The notes beneath the pieces are model-generated. The model made no database searches. It was given only the letters and a program-made list of their open reading frames with translations, and had not been told where the DNA came from. From NCBI GenBank assembly GCA_009760855.2, contig WPIO01000082.1, forward strand, positions 250,001 through 314,000: DNA of 64,000 nt. The letters run 5' to 3'. Made by a program: the position numbers and the translations under genes. Positions 21,801 through 64,000 of the stretch are shown piece after piece. This DNA comes from Cristatella mucedo (lineage: Eukaryota; Bryozoa; Phylactolaemata; Cristatellidae). The number at the start of each line of letters is the position of its first letter. Positions within the stretch are counted from its first letter, which is position 1.

Positions 21801-22421
21801 CCCACCTCTCCTATTACCTTGGCAAGTCATATTTCTGACGAGCGACAGAGCTCGGATGCTATTGCTTTGAGTGGCTTGGCAGATTCAGTCGGTGGCCTAG
21901 ACGTGTTGCCACCCGACCGGGTGCTCGGCCGGATAACCAGTATCGAATGCCTTCCGGAAGCCGGAGTAGCCGAGGTCGTGCTGCGCTTTCTTGTGTGGTC
22001 GGTAGTGAGGGCTATGCCTATGCAGGTCCAAGAAAACAGGCGGTGCGACTGGGCCAGCGGGCGAGCACACATTTTCTGCCTTGCCTGTTGAATGTATTTT
22101 CATTCCTCAAAGCTATGCAGGCGGTTCTTTTCTCAGCATCTATGCATCTGGCTAGCCCAGCCAGGTGGCTAGCCTGTAGCTTATGTCTAGTATGACTTCA
22201 GTGCTGCTCTTATCTTGTGCCTGCTAGAGCTCCGTCTGCAGTTGTAGTGGCTGCCAATCTTTGTCCTCCGATTGCCACCAGAGACAGTTGCTCCATTGGT
22301 TCCCCCGGAAAAGAGAGCCCGCCGGCCCCTCGCTGGTCAGCCGTTCTGGAGCTGCGGTGACTGACCAGCTGTCGCTAGCCAGAGATAATCCACGCCGGCT
22401 TTGCCATTGCTATTGTTACAG

Positions 22422-54215
<31,794 letters not shown>

Positions 54216-54960
54216 TGTCGGTCCGACCCGGAAAGACGACTCCCGGTGTGTGAAGTGTTTTTTGGTGTCTCGTAGAAGCTTCAAGTCGTCTGCTGCCCCC
54301 GTCGGTCGACACCGGTGGCACGGCTCGCTGTAGAGGGATTTGTGGAGGGCGTTTCTTTCAGACATTCAGACGACCGTCCAGTGTCTTGGACATATGGCTA
54401 ACCCAGAGCTGTGGCCGCTGTACATTGTTGACGCCAGAGCTTCGCTTGAGAGGGGAGAGGTTGAAAGAGCCTGCAATATTGGGTGGCAGCGGTGCTCTCG
54501 CGGTGGTGGCTGTGCCGGTGGCAGCAGCGCTGGTGGCAGTGACAGATGCAGGAGGCAGATAGCTTGGCGCCGCGCCTCGCTCAGCTTATCCAGGCTCGCT
54601 GTTAGCTTCGTTATTCTGTGTGCCCACGGCGCTTGCTGCGGTTTATTGTTAGCTCGTTCAGCGAAGAAAGGAAAAAGAAGAATAGGGGGCCGTTTCGGTT
54701 CGATGCTGTCCTTCCCTGACCGTCACATTACTCGCGAACGCACCCCGGCGCAGCCGATGCACTGCACCAGCCAGCCGCCGCACAGGTGGCAGCTCGAGTT
54801 TCGTGCCCCAGCAGAACCGCCGGCAATCGGAGCTGCCCCGTGGCCGGCCTAAAGAAGAGGCGTGGCCGGCTTAAAGAAGAGGTGTGGGTGTATTTCCCGA
54901 AAAATTCCAGCAGAGGGGGTGTGCCAGCGGCAAACGGCTTGGGTAGCAGTCGAGTGGACA
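54216..54960. other. Convergent intergenic region, kinase and FBXO47 3' UTRs
   Basis: A 170-codon plus-strand frame at 54,340-54,852 is Gly/Ser/Arg-rich and probably chance. Contains a GGTGGC-type trinucleotide-rich patch near 54,490-54,545 and a tandem GTGGCCGGCC/TTAAAGAAGAGG duplication at 54,840-54,881. No clear plus-strand AATAAA for the kinase was found. Confidence 0.45.
54642..54647 (-). terminator. Possible polyadenylation signal for FBXO47
   Basis: AATAAA on the minus strand about 315 bases after the FBXO47 stop; the nearest canonical hexamer found downstream. Confidence 0.4.
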
Positions 54961-55148
54961 TCACTCTTCGCTGTGCAGGGCCATCAGCTTCGAATCGAGA
55001 GCCTTGGAGTCCTTTTGAACGAGTTCCATCAGCATCTTCGTCAAAGCCTTGGCAAACTGCAGCTGTGCCTCTCGGACGACTCTCAGCTGCTCAAAATCTG
55101 TCGCAAAAAAGGAGAGCCTCTCAGTGACAGTGCTCTCGCTGTGCCCCG
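54961..55148 (-). CDS. FBXO47: FBXO47 last exon
   Basis: Phase-compatible acceptor TTCGAG at 55,149-55,154, then ESTVTERLSFFATDFEQLRV, VREAQLQFAKALTKMLMELV and a charged end LHSEE with TGA. An acceptor CACAG a few bases later would break the phase, so the upstream one is preferred. The helical C-terminus is only loosely similar to vertebrate FBXO47. Confidence 0.55.
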
Positions 55149-58100
55149 CTCGAAGCAGGGTCGGAGGTGCAAAGGCGCGTGGCAACCGGCTGCTTGCCAA
55201 CTCACGAATGCACACATAAATGCACACATCGGCACACAAGAAACACGGAGGGGATCGAACGCCGACGAGACAACCGGCAAAGTATGCTCCGACAGTCCAA
55301 GCCCCGAGTTTTGATTCGTGCATGTCAGCTTAAGGTCACTCCACTGCTCGCCAAATTGTAAACTTGCGACGAACAAACAAGTAGTCAGACAAACGTCAAA
55401 ATTCTGATTTTGTCCACCAACGCGATAAGCACATCTCCCAGCCGAACAACCGGCTGGCAGTAGTGAAGCTCCGGTCGTAGCAAATGAAGTTTAGCACCAC
55501 CCTAAAGACGAGCTACCTTCAAAACCGCCCCTCCCCCCCCCCCCCGATCTGGAACTGGATCAGTAGTAGTTTTTGTTTGACCACGATTAGTGTAAAGTTT
55601 GGAGAGCCTGAGCACCTGTGCGATACGCAAGCTGTGGATTCGTGGGATCTCACTCATACCAATAGCCTTTATTGTTATGGTCTCCCGAATTATCGAGCCG
55701 CTGCCCGAGAGTTTAATAGTTTCGTAGCTCGAAAGCAAAAGTCGAATCGCCAAACGCATACATCGCTACTCGAGTCTTAATAGTTTCGTGACCCAAATAC
55801 AAGCGAAAATCCATTCGTCGCCACCCATGAGGTTGTGCCACTCTAGCCCTCGAACTCTATGTGCTCGCTTACATCTATGCTTTTCACGGATCAAAAAAAG
55901 CAGTGAAAAGGATTTCGACTTCGGTCGCGTTTGACCGAGCTTTACTTGACATTCTGAATCGACAGCAAGCAAGACCGAAGCCGGACACCGCTCGTTGTGG
56001 CTACAACGACTGGGCCCGACCGAAGGCACGAGAAGCCTCGGGGGGGGGGGAGGGAGACCGGGCAGGCAGGCTGCTAGATCGCTAGGCTTGGTGTGGCACG
56101 AGAAAACACACAACTCACCGGTGCTATGATCGTCATGAACGTCAGTGGCATCGTGGAACCCTTCAAAAATGCTTTGTAGATACGTCAGCTTGTCACGGTA
56201 GTTGATAAGAAATTGAGCCACTTGCCATATCACGTTGAAGGCGTGAGTGACGTTTACGGAGTTCTTGATGCACGCCTACAAGCGAGCGTCCATCGCGAAA
56301 CTGCAGGCCCGAGGCTGCATGTTCTTGGCATGAAGGGCAGCTGTAAACGCGATTAGAAAGCTGAGCTCGTTTTGCCAAGACCATTTAACTAGGGTAGCTT
56401 TGTTAAAACTGAGCGACTAATTCAGCTTGTCGATTTGGCGGTTTCATGCTGTTAGCAATGTCTGTTAGCCATGCCGGCGGCGTGCTCAAGCTCAGAGACG
56501 CTGCAAGGACTCCCCAGACGCTACAGCAGCCGAATACGTGAGGTCATGTTAGCTGCTAGCGATAGCCTTCAGGCATTGGTCCTCGCACAGGCTCCAATGT
56601 AATGCAAGTCGTCCGCCAACTAGTTCCGCTCAGCGAAGGAAAATGTGCACGAGCGCACTACTCACCACAGTCAAATAAAGAGAAAGCTGCGAGATGTCGC
56701 GCTGCCTGTTATTTATGGCTTTGCTTCCAAGGCACGGAATGGAAATCCGCTCTCCGCATTCAAGAAGCAGATGGGCGATATTTTCCGGATGCCATGGCTC
56801 CGGAATGGCTACAAACAAGTCAAGGCCGATTGTCGGTCGAACGGGCGATGCCGTTTGAGGCAAACGTCCGAACTGCCGTTCACCAGAATTAATAGTTACA
56901 GTACGCTTAGCTTTCCTTCATCTCTACTAATTAAAGAGAGAAAGTCCACCTTTCCGTCACGCGGCGAGATTTTTCGCAGCGTGGTCAGCAATGACGAACA
57001 AGGCGAGATAAAACCATGCAAGTCCACAGGCACTGAGCTCTCGTTAGCGTTTGCACGTAGTTGCCTCCACCACCACTCTAGGGGCAGCTTTTTGCTGGCT
57101 AAAAAGGTGTCCGGTTTGCTTCGAGCTAGCATCCAATTTGAACTGACATACCATTACCAAGTGAAAATAGATGGCTGCTCTAATCACGACGAATGCTGCC
57201 GTATCGGGATGCCGAGCGGCTGGCTATCGGCATCCCGAATGCAGCAAAGTCGCATTTATTCGAGCTGCATTCTTCTTAAACGCTACCGACTAGCCAACTG
57301 TCGTTCTCGAGCGCCAGAGTTCGCTTGATACAGACCGGAGTCAGCTCGAGTGAAGGCCTGAACCTCAGTTTGCTTGGAAGCAGCATGTTGCATGCTGGGT
57401 AGGGTTCAGCTGGTAGGTAAGGCGTCAGGGGGGGGGAGGGGTATGAAGGGGGGGGGCTAAAGCTTCCAGAGAGGCTGCGATTATACTTGAAGATGCAACT
57501 GCATTTTTACAGTTGTGACCAGGACTTAATTTCTTTGTAGACAGGTTGAAAAAGGTCAGCATACTGCTGCGGCCTGCCGTTGGCAGTGGCTTCTCACACT
57601 TTCAACTTTGGATGCATATATCTTCGTAGGCGGCCCAGGGCAGGCTTTCTGAGTGGAACTACATGCTCTCCCAAAACTGGAACTCACATCCCTCTTCAGT
57701 GGGGCTAAAGAGCCTTTCCGGGCAGCGAGGTTCTTCAGGCCATTTCTTCGGAGACTGGCCGCCGATGTTTCTAAGACGAGGTTACGTAAGCCTTCTGGGC
57801 AGGCAGCCTTGGGACCACAGCTCAAGGTTCTCAAAATGATGATACGTCTCTTTTAGAAGGCATCTAAAAAGGTTACCGGGCGGTGCTCTTCCCGTGCCGA
57901 TATTTTGACTTTTTAAAGTGAGATATAAAATAGTTTTAGAAACCATATAAATCAGTTAATCAGGTGCGATTGGCCTAAAGCAAGTCGGAGCACTCTGCGG
58001 CGAGCTACGGCACGCTCTGACGAGCAGACTCGATATTCCGAGTGTTATATAAAATAACTTTAAAAGCCCATTCTATTTATATATCATTTTATACATCATC

Positions 58101-61100
58101 TTATCTATATCATTCTATATGGTAGAAAGAATGTCTTCAAGAAAAAGCTACCATGTCTCTTTAAGAGTAGTTGCCTTTCTCCATATGTGGGCCTCTAAGG
58201 ATGCTATCAAGGTATTTCGTAGGTTGCGTCTTCAGAGCTCTAGTTCCAAGTCGGTCTCATGAGATAAACCCGAGTCTTAAAAAAAATCAAAAATCCTTTC
58301 TAATCAGCTCTGTAGGTTTCTAAGCAAAGACGACCTAATGATACCAATCGTAGCAAGAAGCCAGGGGATGTTAGTACTCAGGTAGTTCCTGTTTGCTTTA
58401 ACATGTGCCCTCAGAAACTCTCCAGCTTAAGAAGGCAGTATATACAATTTTGAAAGTAATACAGGCTTTTCAGCATCACAGGCTCAGCATATTTCTCCAG
58501 GTGACCGCTCTTTTTTAGATGGCGGTCAGAAAGGCAACTAAAGGAGCAGACCTTCGTTACGGCAGAGTCGGATTACAAAAAGAATTATCATTTTTTAATG
58601 CTGGATTGCATTTTTCGAATTGCCAAGTTCGTAACTTTCTCCTAGAAAGTTTTAAAGAGTACTGATGAGTGGTTGGCCGAAGGCACTTCAAATAGGGGTA
58701 CGAATTTTTCTGCAATGCGTCAAAAGAGGCACCAGGGTGCTCTACGACGTCTTTCCAAAAAAATCAAAAAGCTAACTAATAAACGGTCGGCTGATTTAAC
58801 TGCCTCATTTGCGTAACGGCATTCCACCCAACCCATCTTGCAGTAGGCTGTAAGGGATTGCCTGCTACGGCTGGGGTCGTGAAGAAAGAGAGTTACCCCT
58901 GAGCTTAAACATAAATATCTATAGTCGCTAAATTGAAGTTAAAATAACAATTTCATAGTTGGGCCAAAGAGCCTTTCTGAGCATATTTTGAAGAAACTCC
59001 AAGACATTGTGCCACGCCGCTCAAGGACAAGGCTTCCACAGTCCTGGCGATGCTCCTGAAAGGTTCGTTGGTATGCAGACAAAATGCGAGAATATAGCAA
59101 GTTATTTCGCAGATATTTCAAAATATGAATTTTTCAAATCGTGGTTTTAATCCTTTTCTGCTCCTTAAATATACGTAGAAATATTTATTTCATTTTACAG
59201 ACACTTGCTAGTATCTAGCATCAGGTTGAAGTACTGGCTCCAGGCTAACCGGAGAGTACAACAATAAAATCCTACAGCCCACAGAGCAGCATAAATGAGA
59301 GGACCGTAGGTGGTAGATAGAACAATGCCTCCAGGAATGTGCAAGAGAATTTTTCATAGTCATAGGTAGAGCGATCATCACAGACATAGGTAGAGTGTCT
59401 CTGCTGGTTTTGCTCGATCTTTCGGCAGCTTTTGATACCATCGATCACAAAGTTCTTCTACAGCGCCTCTAATCTCGCCTAGACATCACTGGCACTGTCC
59501 TGCAATGGTTCACGTCCTATCTCAGTGGGAGACTCCAGAGTATTGACGTGAATGGACAAAGATCTTCCAAGGTACCTCAGAAATATGGGGTACCTCAGGG
59601 CTCCGTGCTAGGTCCGGTTCTTTTCACGGTTTATACTCTCCCTCTTGCTGATGTGACTGCCAAGCACAATCTAGGCTTTCACTTCTATGCGGATGACACT
59701 CAGTTGTACCTTTGCTTTGATCCCTCCCAGCCTTCGAGCACCTCAAATTCTCTCAACTCACCTGCTGCATGTATTGATGACATCCGCACATGGATGGCAG
59801 CAAACTTTCTTAAACTAAACGATGATAAAACTAACTTACTAGTTATGGGCAAACCCAGTGTGATTCAGAAACTGGAAAGGCTGACGCTCAAAATTGGCTC
59901 AGCCAGCATATCTCCTGTTGAATCAGCTCGAAATCTATGTGTCATGTTCCAAAATGACCTCTCGTTAGACGAACACATCAGCTCGACAGTCAAGTCTGCC
60001 TACTTTCAGATACAAAACATTGCTAAAATTCGGGCTTGTTTAGATAAGGATACCACGTCTAAGTTGGTCCATGCATTTGTGACATCCCGCCATGACTTCT
60101 GTAAATCACTGCTTGCTGGCTTACCGGCATGCGTAATCAGGCGATTACAGCTGGTGCCAATCTCCGCAGCTAGGCTTGTCTGTCGTGAGTGTTGCAGTTG
60201 CCACACCACACCACTTCTCGCCGACCTGCACTGGCTACATGTCAAACAACGGATAGACTTCAAGGTTTTGTCACTCACTTTTAGGTCCCTTCATTCTATG
60301 GCTCCAGCCTATCTCTCAGATATACTCCCCCATCAGGCCAAGCATCGTGCCACCTGCTTTTCGGAATCCAACAGTCTACAAATACCTCGTACAAACCTTA
60401 AATCCTTTGGAGACCGTGCATTTAGTTCGTATGCTCCCAAAGCCTGGAACTCCCTCCCGACCTGCGGCAGAACATTCCCTGACCTAACCACATTTAAAAA
60501 GAACTTGAAAACGCACCTATTTAGGACAGCATTTAGGAGGTCCCGGTGATTCGTCCTTGATGTGCTTATGCATGCTGACACTGCATGCTGCCACTAACCA
60601 CATTTGCATGCTGACCCTGTGCATGTCACCCCTAACCATATTATTCATTTTGTTTGTTTTTCAAGCATGATTTTACTTACCATTCAATTGCATTTCCCTT
60701 TGCAGCAAATGTAAAGCACCTAGAAAGAGATTATGTTCTCTGGGGGCGCTTTATCAAGTGCATTATTATTATTATTATTATTCTTTGGCTCCAGCCTATC
60801 TCTCAGATCTACTCCCCCACCAGGCCAAGCATCGTACCAGCTGTTTTTCGGAATCCAACTGTCTACAAATACTTCGAACAAACTTCAAATACTTTGGAGA
60901 CCGTGCATTTAATTCATATGCTCCCAAAGCCTGGAACTTCCTCCCGACTTGCGTCAGAACATCCCTTGACTTGACCACATTTAAAAAGAACTTGAAAACA
61001 TACCTATTCAGGACAGCATTTAGTGGGTCCCTGCGATTCGTCGTCGATGTGCTTATGTGTGCTGACACCGTGCATGCTGCCACTAACTACATTTGCATGC

Positions 61101-62258
61101 TGACCCTGTGAGTGTCATCCCTAACCATGTTATTCGTGTTGTTTATCAAGCATGATATTACTCACCATTCAATCGTTTCCCTTTGCAGCAAATGTAAAGC
61201 GCCTAGAAAGAGATTGAGTTCTCTGAGGGCGCTTTATCAAGTGCATTATTATTATTTTTATTATCATTATTATTAGTCCGGATTAAAAGCCAATCCACTG
61301 CCTTTGGCTCGATTTATGGTTAAGGACATGCGATACATGATGTCGGCTGCCACAGTCAGAAAGTGAGGGAAATAAAAGAAAAAAGTAACCCACCTCCGAC
61401 CACGCCTATAGGAAATAAGCAGCAAGTGAGCAGAACATCGATCACCTTTAGCTTATACCGACATACTGTGGGTGCTGTACGTTGGTGATGCATACCCTAC
61501 GCAAGTAGCCTTTTGAAATTCAGGCGAAGAGAGCAACACAGGAACTGCAACTTACCATGTCACTTCACGAGCGAGCGTTCCCGGCAGCAAGGCACTCAAA
61601 ACAGGCAGTTAACAAATATGAGGGACAAATTTGTCAATGCTAGGCGCTCTTGGAGGCCTAGTGACGAACCGGTAATCTCTTCAATTACGCTCACGACACT
61701 GTCTTCGTTCCAGCAATGCTTCCGAAGCGTTTGAAGCGACACTGCAACCTCACGAAAGGTTGCAGCACACTGAGGACCCTGTTCAGTTAGTTTGTGCCAT
61801 TCGATCCGGTCTGAAAACAATCCGAAAAATCGATGCCCGCCACTTTACTTGCTTCTATTGATTGCTCACCGCAGCTTGCCCCTCGGCAAATGCTCAGCAG
61901 CAGCTATAGAGCAGCGGCCAGCAAACCTAGGGAGACACTTGGAGTTACAGCGGATGGGAGGTAAGCCAAGGATCGGACATGTCCGAGGGCCACTGCATGA
62001 GCACAAAGCAGTAGCAGCACATCGAGCGGATGACCCGAGGCACGCCGGTACTGCCATTGGTTCTCGAGCGACGGGGATAGCACTCACCTGGCGAAGCAGG
62101 GCCGTACAGTAGCAGCAGCAAGCGCGCCTGATGAACCATTGGCAAATCGCGGAGCAAGCAGTTAAGCCAGAACGCTTTCTCCTCGGGCCGCTCAAGAACG
62201 TCCAAGTAGACTCGCCTGTAGAAGAGCCGTATCAGATATTCGGACTGCCAGTGGAGAC
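54961..62258 (-). CDS. FBXO47: FBXO47 (F-box only protein 47), C-terminal exons
   Basis: Five minus-strand exons fit the C-terminal half of FBXO47, in order 62,258-62,088, 61,810-61,670, 56,808-56,666, 56,275-56,119 and 55,148-54,961. The best anchors are FWLNCLLRDLPMVHQARLLL with LYGPASP, WNEDSVVSVIEEIT and ISIPCLGSKAINNRQ, which follow the vertebrate protein's FWL..PMVNQARLL...GPISP, WTADDVISLVDELS and FSFMASKAVNGR as I recall them. About 30 residues between exons 3 and 4 were not located. The F-box and N-terminal half are absent and probably lie beyond 64,000. In vertebrates FBXO47 is germline-specific, needed for stable homologue synapsis and telomere protection in meiosis, as an SCF-type or telomere-associated factor. 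One 4.9-kb intron holds two LINE-A copies. Confidence 0.75.
56119..56275 (-). CDS. FBXO47: FBXO47 exon d
   Basis: ACIKNSVNVTHAFNVIWQVA to VHDDHST. Acceptor TTGTAG, donor GTGAGT in phase 1. The VTHAFNVIW stretch sits where vertebrate FBXO47 has VANAFACVI. Confidence 0.65.
56666..56808 (-). CDS. FBXO47: FBXO47 exon c
   Basis: IPEPWHPENIAHLLLECGER to LSLYLTV, 47 codons. Acceptor TTGTAG, donor GTGAGT. Confidence 0.75.
56809..59379. other. FBXO47 intron, non-LINE part
   Basis: G-runs near 57,428-57,456. Two loosely similar segments carry CTAAAGAGCCTTTCCGGGCA (57,705) and CCAAAGAGCCTTTCTGAGCA (58,963), perhaps an unrecognised old repeat. No exon found. Confidence 0.4.
59380..60779 (+). mobile_element. 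LINE-A copy, RT frame open over 330 codons
   Basis: Starts at the DLSAAFDTIDHKVLL block. A stop near 59,470 precedes the long frame 59,548-60,549, which has GVPQGSVLGPVLFTVY, catalytic FHFYADDTQLYLCF and the usual C-terminal blocks. 3' UTR and (ATT)n tail to 60,779. Confidence 0.88.
60780..61265 (+). mobile_element. Second LINE-A 3' end in tandem
   Basis: Begins directly after the preceding tail with SLAPAYLSDLLPHQAKHRTS and runs through a full 3' UTR to a second (ATT)n tail at 61,245. Confidence 0.85.
61670..61810 (-). CDS. FBXO47: FBXO47 exon b
   Basis: Opens with a split Asp codon, RIEWHKLTEQGPQCAATFRE to VIEEIT. Acceptor TTTCAG, donor GTTCGT; the phases on both sides agree with exons a and c. 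Confidence 0.78.
62088..62258 (-). CDS. FBXO47: FBXO47 exon a
   Basis: LHWQSEYLIRLFYRRVYLDV to LLLLLYGPASP. Acceptor TTACAG, donor GTGAGT, 171 bases. The strongest FBXO47 match in the window. Confidence 0.8.
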
Positions 62259-63079
62259 CTGTAACGGATGTGCTGGCTCAGGTGCTGAGAGTTTCAATGT
62301 ACCCTGGCTTTGGTGGAAGGCACTCTACCCAAAAGAAAAGGCCAATAGCTGTCTGCACAGGTGGAGATCGATCGCTATAGTGGCCTGATTGCTCGAGAGG
62401 TGCAAGGTGGAGCCGTTAGACTTTTGCTGCATGTTCGACTCTAGGCTTTTAGGCATCGGAGATTTTGTATTCGTGCTAGCTATGAGCGCTGAGCACTCAG
62501 GCTCATACGTATGCCAACAGACGTGCACGAAGAGGTCAGCGAGCAGGCGAATGGCTCAGGCACATGTACATTATATGTAGGAGGATATAGATGCTTACTA
62601 TACGTCAGCTTGTGCTTACAGTTAGTATGATGTCGACTATTCTTGAGTTTATTATTACCCTCGGCTAAAACAAACTGCCAGCTAACTTTTAGCCTGGCGG
62701 CTTTGGCAATACCGAAAGACTGCACATTTAATAGTCAAGGAGAAGGCCGGAAAAACTTGATAACTAATAAAATAATTAATTTGTATGGCTCCCTAAGAGA
62801 ACGTTACCTAGATTCACATCTAGCTTTAGCTTTTACAAAAATATTGTTGAATCACAGACGCACCATCCAAAAATGCTCATTAACGGGTGTCAGATTGGCT
62901 CCTTACCTAGTGATCCTTGTGGTGATCTGGCTGATAGCTGTCAGCATGATAGACAAGATCAATACACCCGTCCATAAGGTGGCAGCATCCCTTCTGAACT
63001 CATATCCCTCAATAACATCAACACAGGACTCCTGTCAATCAATTCAGTGCACTACCTCAATGTCTACATTCAAGAATTG
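62259..63079. other. Region upstream of located FBXO47 exons, nothing recognised
   Basis: No further FBXO47 exon was identified. A faint LINE/SINE2-like end (TGTATGGCTCCCTAAGAGAA) lies at 62,783. Confidence 0.4.
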
Positions 63080-63255
63080 GTGAGCCGCGATGGTACGCTA
63101 GGTAAGGTGGTTGCTTTTTCACGATCTCGGTCCCGGGGTGTGGGTTCGAATCCTTCGGTGGGTGCTTATCTATCGCCGCTGCAATAAGTGGTGATAGCCG
63201 TAAAGCCTCTTCTGTCGTTATACAAAAGAGGCTGTTAAATCAGCTAGCATTTTAT
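63080..63255 (+). mobile_element. SINE1 copy
   Basis: Near full length: GTACGCTAGGTAAGGTGGTT (box A region), GTGGGTTCGAATCC (box B), TTATCTATCGCCGCTGC and the tail GAGGCTGTTAAATCAGCTAG. LINE-A follows directly. Confidence 0.8.
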
Positions 63256-64000
63256 TAAGGAGGACACGAGTGACCGTATCTGAAATTCATCTCCCAGTCA
63301 AAGAAGACTACTAGTCCTCTAGACCCTATTCCCTCTGCCATACATCTAAGATGCATAGATCTGCTACTGCAATGCATAAATAACACAATAAATAGGTCCT
63401 TAGCATCAGATCATGTCCCTGCACCTTTCAAAAAGGCTGGTTTAGGCCCCTAATTAAGAAGGCAGTACTAGACTAAAAGAACTTGAGCTGCTTCTGCCAA
63501 GTCTCCCTTCTACGGTTCCTATCGGAGACACTTGTTGTGGCAAACCAGCTGAACTCCTATATTGAAACTTCAAACAGTGCCAGTAAGTTCCAGTCCGGTT
63601 TTATAGCTAATCACTCCATAGAGTCAGTCTACTTAGGGTGTATAACGACCTTCTCAGGATGAAGACTTAAGTCTCATTGTTTGTCCTACTTAATCTTTCG
63701 GCAGCGTTCGATACAATTGGTCACAAAGTCCTGCTTGAACGCCTCACATCTTGCACGGGCACCACTAGCACTGCACTGCAATTGTTCAGGTCCTATCTCA
63801 GTGGGAGGCTCGAGAGTATTGACATGAGCAGACACAGGTCGTCCGAGAAACCATTTACGTCCGGTATACATCAGGGCTCCGTGCTCGGTCTGCTTCTTTT
63901 CAGTGTATGATCTCCATTTTGCCGATGTGATCTCCAAGCACAATCTAAGCTTTCACTTCTATGCAGATGACACTCAGTTGTACCCTTGCTTTGATCCCTC
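63256..64000 (+). mobile_element. LINE-A copy, truncated by window end
   Basis: RT finger region onward (ASDHVPAPFKKAG), then LLNLSAAFDTIGHKVLL (a G in place of the D of the TIDH block) and the catalytic-region sequence CTATGCAGATGACACTCAGT at the edge. Many frameshifts. Confidence 0.8.

Noticed and set aside
54340-54852. 170-codon frame just after the kinase stop
   Set aside because: Low-complexity Gly/Ser/Arg content; lies in the convergent 3' UTR region.
56276-56665. CEDQCLKAI-like reading as the missing FBXO47 exon
   Set aside because: The frame ends at a TAA and no donor precedes it, so the exon could not be supported.

Overview
The window looks like nuclear DNA of an invertebrate animal. 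It has spliced genes with GT/AG introns, tRNA-derived SINEs, many truncated LINEs, long dinucleotide microsatellites and two recognisable animal genes. Phylum cannot be fixed from the sequence. A mollusc, flatworm or other lophotrochozoan would fit (SPIN transposons are known from a pond snail and a planarian), but this is only a guess.

Layout. (1) About 1-4760 is strikingly AT-rich and gene-dense. It is the decayed end of a large virus-like DNA element of Polinton/adintovirus type: a capsid-like frame, a YqaJ-like nuclease frame, a tail-fibre-like ORF, a zinc-finger protein, a DDE integrase-like frame and two small minus-strand proteins, several broken by stops or frameshifts. (2) About 5-22 kb is repeat-dominated. 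It holds copies of an L2/CR1-type LINE (called LINE-A here) with ATT-repeat tails, a second LINE (LINE-B) with an ATTAC-like tail, two tRNA-derived SINE families (SINE1, SINE2), a 1.75-kb LTR element carrying only a Gag-like frame, and an intronless FMRP/FXR-like Tudor remnant. (3) 22,422-54,215 (+) is an NDR-family protein kinase gene (STK38/STK38L/Tricornered orthologue). Twelve coding exons are resolved to the base; only the N-terminal ~45 residues are missing. Its introns are packed with transposons, including a SPIN-type hAT MITE inside a SINE2 and a three-level nest (Tc1 > LINE-A > LINE-B). (4) 54,961-62,258 (-) holds five C-terminal exons of FBXO47, an F-box gene, convergent with the kinase (745 bp between stop codons). 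Its 5' exons were not found and probably lie beyond the right edge. (5) The window ends inside another LINE-A copy preceded by SINE1.

The two host genes are functionally unrelated as far as known: NDR kinases act with MOB co-activators in Hippo-like signalling and cell morphogenesis, and FBXO47 acts in meiosis in vertebrates. The remaining sequence is mostly a layered record of transposition. Element boundaries not pinned by splice sites, target-site duplications or repeat ends are approximate.
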